64,000 nt of DNA, taken from the NCBI GenBank assembly GCA_963741305.1, contig CAVUHL010000003.1:2170001-2234000 (forward strand), read 5' to 3'. A program made the position numbers and the translations under genes. Below, in pieces: positions 9,561-18,145 of this stretch. The stretch's first letter is position 1, and every line of letters begins with the position of its first letter. The notes below the pieces were generated by a model. The model made no database searches, had not been told where the DNA came from, and saw only the letters and a list, made by a program, of their open reading frames with translations. Source of the stretch: DATMER01 sp963741305. Lineage in GTDB: Bacteria; Acidobacteriota; Thermoanaerobaculia; Multivoradales; UBA5704.

Positions 9561-9846
9561 AAACCGGCGGGTTGCATCGAAAAACCCGCGGGTGGAACGC
9601 TCTGACCCGCGGGTTTTGTAATGCAACCCACGGTTTTGTGTTGATACCCGCTGGTTTTTCGTTTCAACCCGCCGGTTTTATGAGTCAACCCGGGAGTTTA
9701 GTGTTTCAACCCACGGGTTTGGCGTCGCAACCCGGCGGTTTCTTGTCCCTACCCGTGGGTTTTGCGCCTCTACCCGCTGGTTTTTCTTCTCCACCCGCTG
9801 GTTTTCTGTTTCCACCCGCTGGTTGCGCCGGGAAACCCGCCGGTTG
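9561..9846. repeat. 21-bp-period tandem array D1 (ACCCGCNGGTTT core)
   Basis: About 13 degenerate units repeat every 21 bases (one unit is 20). Each has a near-palindromic core, ACCCG(C/T)GGGT, followed by a variable T-rich tail. Because 21 is 7 codons, several frames stay open and would encode heptapeptides of the type PAGFxxx on the plus strand or KPAGxxx on the minus strand. No Shine-Dalgarno precedes any of these frames. The array fills the whole gap between the MCE gene and purC (348 bases), and I see no gene in that gap. Confidence 0.85.
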
Positions 9847-9895
9847 ATCGGTTCGGGCCGCGGCTGTGGAGGCTCCAGCGCGTTGACGCAAAGGT

Positions 9896-10792
9896 CTACA
9901 GCTCCGGCTCTCTCCCCGTGATCCTTCGGAAAGCCTCGATGTAGCGCTCCCGGGTGCCGCGCACGACTTCCTCGGCGAGGACGGGCGGCGGCGACTGGTG
10001 GTCCCAGCCGGAGGTGTCGAGCCAGTTCCGCACGTACTGCTTGTCGAAGGAGGCGGGCTCCTCGCCGGGGGTCCAGCGTTGGATGTCCCAGTAGCGCGAG
10101 GAGTCGGGCGTCATGACTTCGTCGATCAGGAGGAGCGTCCCATCGTCGGAGAACCCGAACTCGAACTTGGTATCGGCCAGGATCAGGTCCTTTTCCGCGG
10201 CGTGGGAGGCCCCGGCCGTGTACAGGGCCAGGGTCAGGTCGCGCAGGCGGGCCGCGAGGTCGGGGCCAACGGCTTGCGCCACGGTCTCGAAGGTGACGTT
10301 CTCGTCATGGCCCTCGGAGGCCTTGGTGGCCGGGGTGAAGATCGGGTTGGGGAGCGGGCTCGCCCGGTCCAGGTTGGGCGGCAGCGGGATGCCGCAGACC
10401 TCTTGAGTCGCCCGGTACTCGCGGTAGCCGCTGCCGGCGAGGTAGCCGCGGGCCACGCACTCGAAAGGGACCACCTTGGCGCGGCGCACCAGCACCGACC
10501 GGCCGCGCAGAAGGTCCCGGTACGGCGCGAGGCCTGAAGGAAAGTCCGCGGGGTCCGTGGCGAGCAGGTGATTGGGCACCAGGTCCGCGAGCCGGGAGAA
10601 CCAATAGTTCGAGAGTTGGTTGAGGATCTTGCCCTTGTCCGGGATGCCCGGCTGGAGCACGAAGTCGTAGGCCGACAGCCGGTCGGTCGCCACGATGAGC
10701 AGCGTGTCGCCGAGGTCGTAGACGTCGCGCACCTTGCCGCGCTGGGGCGGGCCGTAACCGGGGAGATCGCTCTGCCAGAGGACGGGGTCCAT
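9896..10792 (-). CDS. purC: Phosphoribosylaminoimidazole-succinocarboxamide synthase
   Basis: This is SAICAR synthetase, which joins CAIR and aspartate with ATP in purine synthesis. The 298-residue protein has GKVRDVYDLGDTLLIVATDRLSAYD near the N-terminus, VRRAKVVPFECVARGYLAGSGYREY in the middle and LILADTKFEFGF and DEVMTPDSSRYW further on. All are family hallmarks of the longer (yeast-like) form. I chose the ATG at 10792 because the open frame upstream of it runs into low-complexity repeat sequence. Confidence 0.95.
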   Translation of the reverse strand: MDPVLWQSDLPGYGPPQRGKVRDVYDLGDTLLIVATDRLSAYDFVLQPGIPDKGKILNQLSNYWFSRLADLVPNHLLATDPADFPSGLAPYRDLLRGRSVLVRRAKVVPFECVARGYLAGSGYREYRATQEVCGIPLPPNLDRASPLPNPIFTPATKASEGHDENVTFETVAQAVGPDLAARLRDLTLALYTAGASHAAEKDLILADTKFEFGFSDDGTLLLIDEVMTPDSSRYWDIQRWTPGEEPASFDKQYVRNWLDTSGWDHQSPPPVLAEEVVRGTRERYIEAFRRITGREPEL

Positions 10793-10805
10793 GGCAGGGA
10801 AAGAT

Positions 10806-10860
10806 ATCAGGAGGAAAGGACCAAAAGGACGTAAGGGACGTAAAGGACTCAAAGGACAAG
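10806..10860. repeat. Low-complexity AAGGAC-type repeat
   Basis: A short run of imperfect AAAGGAC / GTAAGGGAC units with a period of about 9-10 bases lies immediately upstream of purC. Translated, it gives SFxSFTSL-type nonsense on the minus strand, which artificially extends the purC frame. Confidence 0.7.
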
Positions 10861-10863
10861 AAG

Positions 10864-10930
10864 CAAGTCTCCCCCTCTCCCGGGGCGGGCGTGCTCGGGG
10901 GACCGGGAGAGGGGGCCGGGGGTGAGGGCC
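10864..10930 (-). repeat. Family A palindromic GC-rich intergenic repeat, single arm
   Basis: This is a self-complementary element in which CCCTCTCCCGG and CCGGGAGAGGG arms bracket a GCGTGCTCGGGG centre, ending in GGGGGTGAGGG. Other copies in this window lie at 25817-25872, 26049-26105, 31813-31868, 37339-37412, 40083-40148 and 40245-40309. It resembles REP-like elements that are widespread between genes of high-GC bacteria. Confidence 0.8.
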
Positions 10931-10931
10931 C

Positions 10932-12950
10932 CTACCTTCTCGCCATCGCTCCGCTTGCCGAAACCTTCTCGATCGCCGTGATCAAGCTCTCCCCCCGCAT
11001 CTCCTGGTAGGAGGCGAGGTCGAGGGAGCGGCCGTCGACCAGCTCGAAGACGGCGAGCTTATCCAGGCCCTTGAGGTGGGCGAGGCCGAGCCGGCGCGCT
11101 CCGAACATGAGCTTGGCGCCGCCATCCTCGATCTCCAGCAGGACGTAGACCCGGTCGCCGTCGGAGGCGCGCAGCAGCGTCCGGCTGCCCAGCTCCTTTT
11201 CGAGGAGCTGCATGTAGGCCGAGGTCGCCACCATGCCGTTGTTGTGCAGCGTGCCGTTGCGGTTCAGGTAGGCGTAGAAGCGCCGGGATTCTTCCTTTTT
11301 GTCCACCACGTCCACGTTGTTCTCGGCCAGGGGCGCGAAGAAGTCGTGCACCTGGTTGGAGGAGAAGCCCTGGTTGATGAGCATGGTCTTGACTTCCTCG
11401 ATCTCCTGCGTCCCCTTGCCCGTGGTCAGGCGGGAGAGCTCGACGAGGCCCGGTCCGAAGAATTCGTAGCGCTCGCCGTCGCCCGGACGGCCGCTTCCCA
11501 TGGGGATCAGCCGGTAGGCGCCGAAGTTGAGCGCGATCCGCATGCCGCGGTCGAAGGGGAAGCCCTCCCGGAGCGCCTCTTCGTAGAGGCGCTGGATCTG
11601 CACCGAGCAGACCAGCAGCCGGGTGGCCTCACGGGAGGAGTAGAAGGCGCCGTCGCCCAGGTATTTCTCGAGGCTCACGCGGTGGGTCAGGGCGAGCCGG
11701 TTGATCCGCCGCTGGAAGCGGAACATCTTGCGGAAGGCGTCGTCCTGGCTCTCGGTGCCGGCCCGGTGCAGCACGGACAGGGTCTGGGAGAAGTCGCTGA
11801 TGTCGTAGATCATCCCGAAGCGCTCGACCCGCGGGTCGACCACCCAGGGCTCCAGGAAGTCGAGCGGGCGGGTGGCGAAAGAGAGCCGCACCGCGGTGCC
11901 GATGGTGATCTCTGACGGGCGGCTGCCTGGGATCTCGCGCGCCACCAGGCCACCGTCCTGCACCTCGACCGGCACCAGGCTCTTGCGGAAGCTGTGGAAG
12001 AGCTCGAATTCCTTGAGCTTGACGAGCAGGCTCTCCCAGACCTGGACCAGCGGCGGCGGCAGCAGCTTGTTCGGGTTGTAGCTCTTCAGGTTCGAAAGAT
12101 AGGCGACGTATCCCGGCCGTATCAGCAGGTCGCGGGGCTCGCTCTTGGGATCGAAGCGGAGGAGGTTGGTCACCGTGTTGCGCAGGTCGCGGTCGGACTC
12201 GATCTGGCCCGCGTGCCAGCGCGCCAGGTCTTCCAGGCGCTGCCGGAACTCGCGGCTGTCGATGCGCAGCGAGCCGTTGAAATAGCTGCCGAGCTCGGCG
12301 AGGTCGCGGCCGATGTAGTCCTCGGTGAAGACCAGGACGTTGTCGCGCATCCGCGTCAGGAGGCGCGGGAAGAGCTCCTCTTCGACCTCCTCGGTGGCGC
12401 CGGCCACTTTCTGCACGATCTCGTAGGTCGTGGAGAGCACCCGGTCGAGGTAGCGGTCGAGGATGCGGTACTTGATGGCATCCCCCTGGCGGCGGCCGAC
12501 CTCGGTGTCGATCCGCATGATGCGGCGGGGGGTGTCCTTGAGGAGACGGGCGATCTCCAGGGAGTGCTGGAGCCAGAAGATGGCCGGGTACTGGCGGCCA
12601 TAGCTGGAGATGGTGGCATTCTCCACGGCCTTGGCGAGCAGGCCGCCGTAGCGGTCCCAGGCGATGGAGTAGGCCTTGCGGTCAAAGGTGTCGCGCCGGG
12701 CCGCCGCGAGCTGCGCGGTCTCTTCGGCGAGGATGAATTGGCCGAGCGCCTTGCGCAGGGTGTCCATGCCCACGGACTGCAGGATGGGGAAGCCGCGGAT
12801 CGGGGTGGCCCCTTCGTCTTCCAGATAGATGGGGCGCGGCATGGGCAGGGCGCGCTCGAGCTCGGGCACGAGGCGGCGCACCTCTTCCATGTCCGGGCGC
12901 AGGAAGTTGAACGGGCCCTGCAGAAGCTGCAGGAGAGGCGTTGTTGTCAT
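10932..12950 (-). CDS. Protein with divergent class III nucleotidyl-cyclase homology domain
   Basis: The 672-residue protein has a long helical N-terminal region (1-370) that I do not recognise. The segment at about 376-510 follows the class III cyclase pattern: MIYDISDF (metal Asp383), EKYLGDG (Lys429, metal Asp433), RIALNFG, then YEFFGPGLVELSRL. The catalytic Asn normally found in the VN-x-AR motif is Glu504 here, while Arg507 is kept, so the domain may bind nucleotide without normal turnover. Residues 510-672 form a further unassigned domain. There is no transmembrane segment or signal peptide, so it is probably cytoplasmic. It is transcribed divergently from pepA. The cyclase assignment rests on motif reading alone. 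Confidence 0.6.
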   Translation of the reverse strand: MTTTPLLQLLQGPFNFLRPDMEEVRRLVPELERALPMPRPIYLEDEGATPIRGFPILQSVGMDTLRKALGQFILAEETAQLAAARRDTFDRKAYSIAWDRYGGLLAKAVENATISSYGRQYPAIFWLQHSLEIARLLKDTPRRIMRIDTEVGRRQGDAIKYRILDRYLDRVLSTTYEIVQKVAGATEEVEEELFPRLLTRMRDNVLVFTEDYIGRDLAELGSYFNGSLRIDSREFRQRLEDLARWHAGQIESDRDLRNTVTNLLRFDPKSEPRDLLIRPGYVAYLSNLKSYNPNKLLPPPLVQVWESLLVKLKEFELFHSFRKSLVPVEVQDGGLVAREIPGSRPSEITIGTAVRLSFATRPLDFLEPWVVDPRVERFGMIYDISDFSQTLSVLHRAGTESQDDAFRKMFRFQRRINRLALTHRVSLEKYLGDGAFYSSREATRLLVCSVQIQRLYEEALREGFPFDRGMRIALNFGAYRLIPMGSGRPGDGERYEFFGPGLVELSRLTTGKGTQEIEEVKTMLINQGFSSNQVHDFFAPLAENNVDVVDKKEESRRFYAYLNRNGTLHNNGMVATSAYMQLLEKELGSRTLLRASDGDRVYVLLEIEDGGAKLMFGARRLGLAHLKGLDKLAVFELVDGRSLDLASYQEMRGESLITAIEKVSASGAMARR

Positions 12951-13013
12951 GGCAAAGCGCTCTCAGCGGGTTGTGGCAGCTAGATATACCACAGAGTTGA
13001 TTCCGTTCCGGGG

Positions 13014-13062
13014 CCGTGTTCGTCCGTGTTGGTCCGTGCTCGTCCGTGGTCCGTTCTCACCT
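13014..13062. repeat. Short GTCCGTG direct repeats between divergent genes
   Basis: Four or five imperfect copies of (G)TCCGTG(T/C)TCG lie in the gap of about 150 bases between the cyclase-like gene and pepA. They are probably a simple low-complexity tract; no operator symmetry is evident. Confidence 0.5.
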
Positions 13063-13103
13063 GCTAAACTCTGCCGCCTGGAAAATGGTCCTGGAGGGTC
13101 CTC

Positions 13104-14588
13104 ATGGCGGAAGTTTTGTTGGTGGATGTCGTCTCTCGCGGAAGCCGGGATGCAGACCTGTTGATCCTGGGCGTATTCGAAGGGGAGGCGCCGGACCTCG
13201 GCGGTGTGGACGAGGAGGTCCGCAGGACGGTCGAGCGGCTGGCCGCGCGCGGCGGATGGAAGGCAAAGGAGGAGCAGTCGGCCCAGACCGCGCTCGAGGA
13301 CGGACCCTCGATCCTGCTGAGCGGCCTGGGCAAGGCGGCAGAATTCTCACCGGCGAAGCTCGCGGGCTGGATCGGGCGCACCGCTGACTACGCGCGGGGC
13401 AACGGCTTTCAGCGCATCCAGTACATCCTGCCCGGCCATCGGGAGACGATCGGCACCGCCGCGGCCGAGCGCGTGGTGCGTTTCCTGGCGCTCTCCGGCT
13501 ACCGCTTCGAGCGGCGCTCGGAGGAAAAGAACGGCGCTCGGCTGGAAAGCATCCAGGTTGCGCCGCCGGCCGGTCCTCAGGGGGAAGGACTGGATGCCTA
13601 CCGCGGCGCGGTTGCCTTCATCCGGCCCATCGCCGAGGCCGCGGCCTTCAGCCGCACCCTGGCCAACACGCCACCCAACGAGGCCACGACGCTGTGGATG
13701 GCCGAGCGTGCCCGCGAGATGGCGGAGGCGCGCGGGATTGCGGTGACGGTCCTGGATGAGACGGAGATGGCGAGCCGCGGCATGAACGGCATCCTGGCCG
13801 TGGGCTCCGGCTCGGCCCATCCGCCGCGCCTCGTCCGCCTGGATTGGGGCACCGAGGGCCCGGTCATCGCCCTGGTGGGCAAGGGGGTCACGTTCGACAC
13901 CGGCGGCATTTCGATCAAGCCGGCGCAGAACATGGAAGACATGAAGTACGACAAGTGCGGGGCCTGCAATGTGCTGGGCATCGTGCAAGCCGTGGCCGGC
14001 CTCGGCCTCAAGGTCCGCATCCGCGCCTACTGCCCCTTCACCGAGAACATGCCGGGCGGCAACGCCTACCGGCCGGGCGACATCATCCGCTTCTACAACG
14101 GCAAGATGGTCGAGATCACCAACACGGACGCGGAGGGGCGGCTCATCCTGGCCGATGCGATGGCCTGGGCAGCGGAGGAGAAACCCGACGCCCTCCTGGA
14201 GTTTTCGACGCTCACCGGCGCCATCGTCGTGGCCCTCGGCCACCAGGCCGCTGGCCTGTTCACGCCTGACGACGGCCTCGCCTCCGAGCTTCTGGACGCC
14301 TCGGCCCACACGGGCGAGCGCCTCTGGCGCATGCCTCTGTTTCCCGAGTACCTGGAGGACATGAAGGGCGTCCACGCCGACCTCAAGAACTCCGCTGGGC
14401 GCGCCGGTTCGTCCAGCACGGCCGCGGCTTTCCTCTCGCAGTTCGTCGGCGGCATGACGAGCTGGGCCCACATGGACATTGCCGGCGTCGCCTACCTTTC
14501 GGCGGACGTCAGCGGCAAGCGCGCCGGCGCCACCGGCTTCGGCATCGCCTCGACCGTGTCCTGGCTGCGGAGGCGTGCCGGCCAATAA
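13104..14588 (+). CDS. pepA: Leucyl aminopeptidase (M17 family)
   Basis: This is a cytosolic two-metal aminopeptidase that removes N-terminal residues from peptides. The 494-residue protein has the M17 signature NTDAEGRL at about 340-347. The metal and substrate residues lie in LVGKGVTFDTGGISIKP and MKYDKCGACNV (about 255-290). GGAGGG sits about 10 bases before the ATG. Its TAA overlaps the ATG of the following ABC ATPase by one base (TAATG), coupling it to two peptide-transport ATPases. Peptide import followed by hydrolysis is a reasonable inference. Confidence 0.95.
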   Translation: MAEVLLVDVVSRGSRDADLLILGVFEGEAPDLGGVDEEVRRTVERLAARGGWKAKEEQSAQTALEDGPSILLSGLGKAAEFSPAKLAGWIGRTADYARGNGFQRIQYILPGHRETIGTAAAERVVRFLALSGYRFERRSEEKNGARLESIQVAPPAGPQGEGLDAYRGAVAFIRPIAEAAAFSRTLANTPPNEATTLWMAERAREMAEARGIAVTVLDETEMASRGMNGILAVGSGSAHPPRLVRLDWGTEGPVIALVGKGVTFDTGGISIKPAQNMEDMKYDKCGACNVLGIVQAVAGLGLKVRIRAYCPFTENMPGGNAYRPGDIIRFYNGKMVEITNTDAEGRLILADAMAWAAEEKPDALLEFSTLTGAIVVALGHQAAGLFTPDDGLASELLDASAHTGERLWRMPLFPEYLEDMKGVHADLKNSAGRAGSSSTAAAFLSQFVGGMTSWAHMDIAGVAYLSADVSGKRAGATGFGIASTVSWLRRRAGQ

Positions 14589-15388
14589 TGGCGTTATTGG
14601 AGATCGACGGCCTCGAGGTGGCATTCCCCGCGGCGGGCGGCTGGGTGCCGGCCGTGCGCGGCGTGTCGCTGTCGATCGGCCGGGGCGAGATCTTGGGGCT
14701 GGTGGGCGAGTCCGGCTCGGGCAAGAGCCTGACGGCGCTCTCGGTCCTCCAGCTCCTTCCTCCCCGGGCTCGGGTGGCTGGCAGCGTGCGCCTCGAAAAC
14801 GAGCCCAAGGATCTGCTCTCCGCCTCCGAGGGCGAGATCCGGCGGGTGCGCGGCCGGCGGATCGGCCTCGTCTTCCAGGAGCCCTCGACCGCGCTCGATC
14901 CGGTCTGGTCGGTCGGCTTTCAGATCGCCGAGGCGGTCCGGGCTCATCGGAAGATGTCGCGGCGCGAGGCGCGGGAAGAGACCGTCCGGCTGCTCGACCT
15001 CGTGGCCCTGCCTGATGCCCGGCGGCGCCTGGACGACTACCCGCACCAGCTCTCGGGAGGCCAACGGCAGCGCGTGCTGATCGCCATGGCCCTGGCGGCC
15101 GGCCCCGACCTGCTGCTGGCCGACGAGCCCACGACCGCCCTGGATGTGACGATCCAGGCGCAGATCCTGGAGCTGCTGGAGTCGCTGCGCACGCGCCTTG
15201 GCCTGTCGGTCCTCCTGATCACCCATGACCTCGCGGTCGTGGCCGAGGCCTGCGACCGCATGGCCGTGATGCACCAGGGCCGCATCGTGGAGGAGGGGAA
15301 GGTAGAGGATGTGTTCCTTGCGCCCTCCCATCCTTACACTCGGGAGCTGCTGGCCGCCGTTCCGCGGCTTGGAGGATTGCCTTCGTGA
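14588..15388 (+). CDS. Oligopeptide/dipeptide ABC transporter ATP-binding protein (OppD/DppD-like)
   Basis: This 266-residue ATPase has Walker A GESGSGKS, Q-loop FQEPSTALDP (the Opp/Dpp-specific form), signature LSGGQRQRV and Walker B LLLADEPTTALDVT. The C-terminal tail HPYTRELLAAVP is diagnostic of the peptide/nickel subfamily. It is shorter than most OppD proteins and lacks the Cys-rich extension. The start is coupled to pepA. No permease or solute-binding gene is adjacent. Confidence 0.92.
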   Translation: MALLEIDGLEVAFPAAGGWVPAVRGVSLSIGRGEILGLVGESGSGKSLTALSVLQLLPPRARVAGSVRLENEPKDLLSASEGEIRRVRGRRIGLVFQEPSTALDPVWSVGFQIAEAVRAHRKMSRREAREETVRLLDLVALPDARRRLDDYPHQLSGGQRQRVLIAMALAAGPDLLLADEPTTALDVTIQAQILELLESLRTRLGLSVLLITHDLAVVAEACDRMAVMHQGRIVEEGKVEDVFLAPSHPYTRELLAAVPRLGGLPS

Positions 15389-16398
15389 CGCAGCCTCTCC
15401 TGGAGATCGAGGGCCTCCACAAGGACTTTCCGGTGCGGCGCGGCCTTCTGGGCCGTACGCTAGGGACGGTGCGCGCCGTGGACGGGGTGGACCTCGCGGT
15501 ACGGCGCGGCGAGTGCCTGGCGCTGGTGGGGGAGTCGGGCAGCGGCAAGACCACGGTCGCTCGCTGCGCGCTGCGCCTGATCGAGCCCACGGCCGGAAGC
15601 GTGCGCTTCGACGGCGAGGACCTCATGGCCCTCGGAGCGCGGGAGCTGAGGCGGCGCCGACGGCGGTTCCAGATGGTTTTTCAGGACCCCTACGGCTCGC
15701 TCAACCCGCGGCAGAGGATCGGGTCGGTCGTGGGTGAGCCCCTGGAGGTGCACGAGAGCGGGCTTGGCCGAGCGGAGAGGGAGGAGAGGGTGCGCGGGCT
15801 GCTGGGCACGGTCGGCCTGGCGCCGGAGATGACCACGCGCTGGCCGCACGAGCTGTCGGGCGGCCAGCGCCAGAGGGTCGGCATCGCCCGCGCCCTTGCG
15901 GCGGGGCCGGAGCTGCTCGTGGCGGACGAGCCGGTGACGGCTCTGGACGTCTCGATCCGCGGCCAGATCCTCAGCCTGCTGGAGGACCTGCGGCAGCGGC
16001 TCGGGCTGGCGCTGCTGCTCATCGCGCACGACATGGCGGCGGTGGAGCGCCTGGCGGACCGGGTGGCGGTCATGTACCTGGGGAGGATCGTGGAGGTGGC
16101 TCCGCGGACCGCGCTATTCTCGCAGCCTCTACATCCGTATACAGTGAGCCTGCTTTCGGCCGTGCCGCGGCCGGAGCCGGGCCGGCGGCGCTCCCGGATC
16201 GTCCTGGGTGGCGAGCCGCCGAGCCCGATGGCGCCGCCGCCGGGGTGTCCGTTCCATCCGCGCTGTCCGATCGCGAGGCCGCGCTGCTCGGAGGACATCC
16301 CGCCGCTGGCGGAAGTTGCCCCTGGACGTCTGGCTGCTTGCTTTTACCCCGGCGAGCTGACCGCTCCCAGTGGTAACCTTTCCGGCGCCCGTGCGTAA
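15385..16398 (+). CDS. Oligopeptide ABC transporter ATP-binding protein (OppF/DppF-like)
   Basis: This 337-residue ATPase is the partner of the preceding one. Walker A is GESGSGKT, the Q-loop FQDPYGSLNPR is typical of OppF, the signature is LSGGQRQRV and Walker B is LVADEPVTALDVS. The C-terminal extension CPFHPRCPIARPRCSED carries the Cys-rich motif of the Opp/Dpp/Nik group, known to bind an Fe-S cluster in some members. The GTG start overlaps the previous stop (GTGA). Confidence 0.92.
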   Translation: MTQPLLEIEGLHKDFPVRRGLLGRTLGTVRAVDGVDLAVRRGECLALVGESGSGKTTVARCALRLIEPTAGSVRFDGEDLMALGARELRRRRRRFQMVFQDPYGSLNPRQRIGSVVGEPLEVHESGLGRAEREERVRGLLGTVGLAPEMTTRWPHELSGGQRQRVGIARALAAGPELLVADEPVTALDVSIRGQILSLLEDLRQRLGLALLLIAHDMAAVERLADRVAVMYLGRIVEVAPRTALFSQPLHPYTVSLLSAVPRPEPGRRRSRIVLGGEPPSPMAPPPGCPFHPRCPIARPRCSEDIPPLAEVAPGRLAACFYPGELTAPSGNLSGARA

Positions 16399-16477
16399 GT
16401 CAGCATGGGCCGGCGCCTGTCGCCGCACGAACTTCGTACACAAGACCCACCGCGATACATAGGTGATGAGGGAGCTC

Positions 16478-18115
16478 ATGAGAAACCGTTCAGGATTCAC
16501 TCTTTTTGCCGCAGGCCTCCTGCTGCTGGCTGGTGCGGCGGGAGCACAGGAACCGCAGCAGATCCGGGTCGATTCCACGGCCCCGCCGGTCGAGGCTACC
16601 GGGGTCGACATGCAGGACGGCGCCGTGCTGCTGACCCTGGACGAGGCGGTCGAGATCGCCCTGCGCCAGAACCTCGGCCTCTCCATCCAGCGGTTCACCC
16701 GCAACCGCGCGCGCCTGGCGGTGGGGCGGGAGCTTGGCATCTATGACCTGCGCCTCAGCTCCAACCTCCAGGCCGAGGACGCCGAGACGCCGGCCGGGTC
16801 ACAGCTCGAGGGATCCCAGACCAACATCCAGCGGTTCAACGCCGGCTTCGACCAGCTCCTCCCCTTGGGGGGCAACCTGGACCTGGGCTGGACCAACACA
16901 CGGCGGGAGGACGACAACCCGTTCTCCACGGTGAACCCGAGCATCAGGTCGGGCCTGAGGTTCGGCTTCAACCAGCCGCTGCTGCGCGACTTCGGCCGCC
17001 TGGCCACGGAGCGCAACCTCCTTGTAGCCCGTAACCGCAGCCAGGCGAGCCGCGAGGATTTCGAGCGCCTGCTCGTGGTCTCCGTGCAGGACGTGATCGA
17101 CGCCTACTGGAACCTGGTGGGCGCGCGCCAGCAGCTCATCGTGGCGGAGGAGAGCATGAAGCTCGCCCGCGAGCTGCACGACCGCAACCGCATCCAGGTC
17201 GAGGTCGGCACGATGGCTCCGCTGGAGCTGGTGCAGAGCGAGGCCGCCATCGCCGAGCGCGAGGAGGGGATCATCACCTCCCAGTCCGCCGTGGGCGACG
17301 CCGAGGACGTGCTGCGCCGGCTGCTCAACCTGCCCGAGGGCCCACTGTGGTCGGCCGAGATCCGGCCCGCCACGGACCCGGCGATCCAGCACACGCCCAT
17401 CGACGTGGCGGCGGCGATCCAGACCGCGCTGGCCGAGCGTCCGGAGGTGCGCTTCCAGCAGCTCGGCATCGAGCAGGCGCAGATCGAGACGGAATTCGCC
17501 CGCAACCAGGAGCGCCCGACGCTCGACCTCGACATCAGCTACGGCTTCGCCGGCCTCGGCGGCGACCTGCTCGTCGAAGATCCGGTGACGGGTGAGATCA
17601 GCAGGATCCCCGGCGGCTTCGGCGACGCGCTCAGCGGCATCACCGGCCTCGACTTCCCCGGCTGGAGCGCCGAGCTCATCTTCGGCTTCCCGCTGCAGAA
17701 CCGGACCGCCCGCGCCGCCCGCGCCATCGCGGAGATCGACCTGGACCGCGCAGAGACGGCCATGGAGGATGTCCGCAGCGGCATCGTCACCGAGGTGCGC
17801 GGCGCTGCCCGGCGGGTGGAGACCGCGGCCAAGCAGATCGATGCCGCCAAGGCCTCCCGCGTGTTCCAGGAGCGCAACCTGGATGCCGAGCGCAAGCGGT
17901 ATGAGAACGGCATGTCCACGAGCTTCCAGATCACCCAGATCCAGGAAGACTTGACCGAGGCGCGGAGCCGCGAGGTCAACTCGGTCGTCAACTACCGCAT
18001 CGCCCTCGCCGAGTACCAGCGGGTCATCGGCCGCCTGCTCGAGGAGGAGGGGGTCGCGATCGATGACGAGGAGCTGCCGATCGACCGCTGGCAGTTCTCG
18101 CTGAGTGGGAGGTAG
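16478..18115 (+). CDS. TolC-family outer membrane efflux protein
   Basis: This is the outer-membrane channel of a tripartite efflux pump. It has 545 residues: a signal peptide (MRNRSGFTLFAAGLLLLAGAAGA), then two OEP repeats of helical hairpins interrupted by short strands, for example TLDEAVEIALRQNLGLSI and the closing YRIALAEYQRVIGRLLEEEG. I prefer the ATG at 16478 because GAGGGAG lies just before it; in-frame GTG and ATG at 16463 and 16466 are alternatives. It heads an operon with a YIP1 protein, adaptor, ATPase and permease. Confidence 0.92.
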   Translation: MRNRSGFTLFAAGLLLLAGAAGAQEPQQIRVDSTAPPVEATGVDMQDGAVLLTLDEAVEIALRQNLGLSIQRFTRNRARLAVGRELGIYDLRLSSNLQAEDAETPAGSQLEGSQTNIQRFNAGFDQLLPLGGNLDLGWTNTRREDDNPFSTVNPSIRSGLRFGFNQPLLRDFGRLATERNLLVARNRSQASREDFERLLVVSVQDVIDAYWNLVGARQQLIVAEESMKLARELHDRNRIQVEVGTMAPLELVQSEAAIAEREEGIITSQSAVGDAEDVLRRLLNLPEGPLWSAEIRPATDPAIQHTPIDVAAAIQTALAERPEVRFQQLGIEQAQIETEFARNQERPTLDLDISYGFAGLGGDLLVEDPVTGEISRIPGGFGDALSGITGLDFPGWSAELIFGFPLQNRTARAARAIAEIDLDRAETAMEDVRSGIVTEVRGAARRVETAAKQIDAAKASRVFQERNLDAERKRYENGMSTSFQITQIQEDLTEARSREVNSVVNYRIALAEYQRVIGRLLEEEGVAIDDEELPIDRWQFSLSGR

Positions 18116-18145
18116 TCATCCCCCCGGAGGGGCAAGGAGGGCGTC

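Noticed and set aside
9561..9846. CRISPR array
   Set aside because: The units are only 21 bases, too degenerate, and there are no spacer-length unique sequences and no cas genes. The same holds for arrays D2 and D3.
9572..9847. Heptapeptide-repeat ORF (91 aa) in array D1
   Set aside because: It has no ribosome-binding site, equally long frames exist on the other strand, and one unit shifts the register. It is better described as a DNA repeat.
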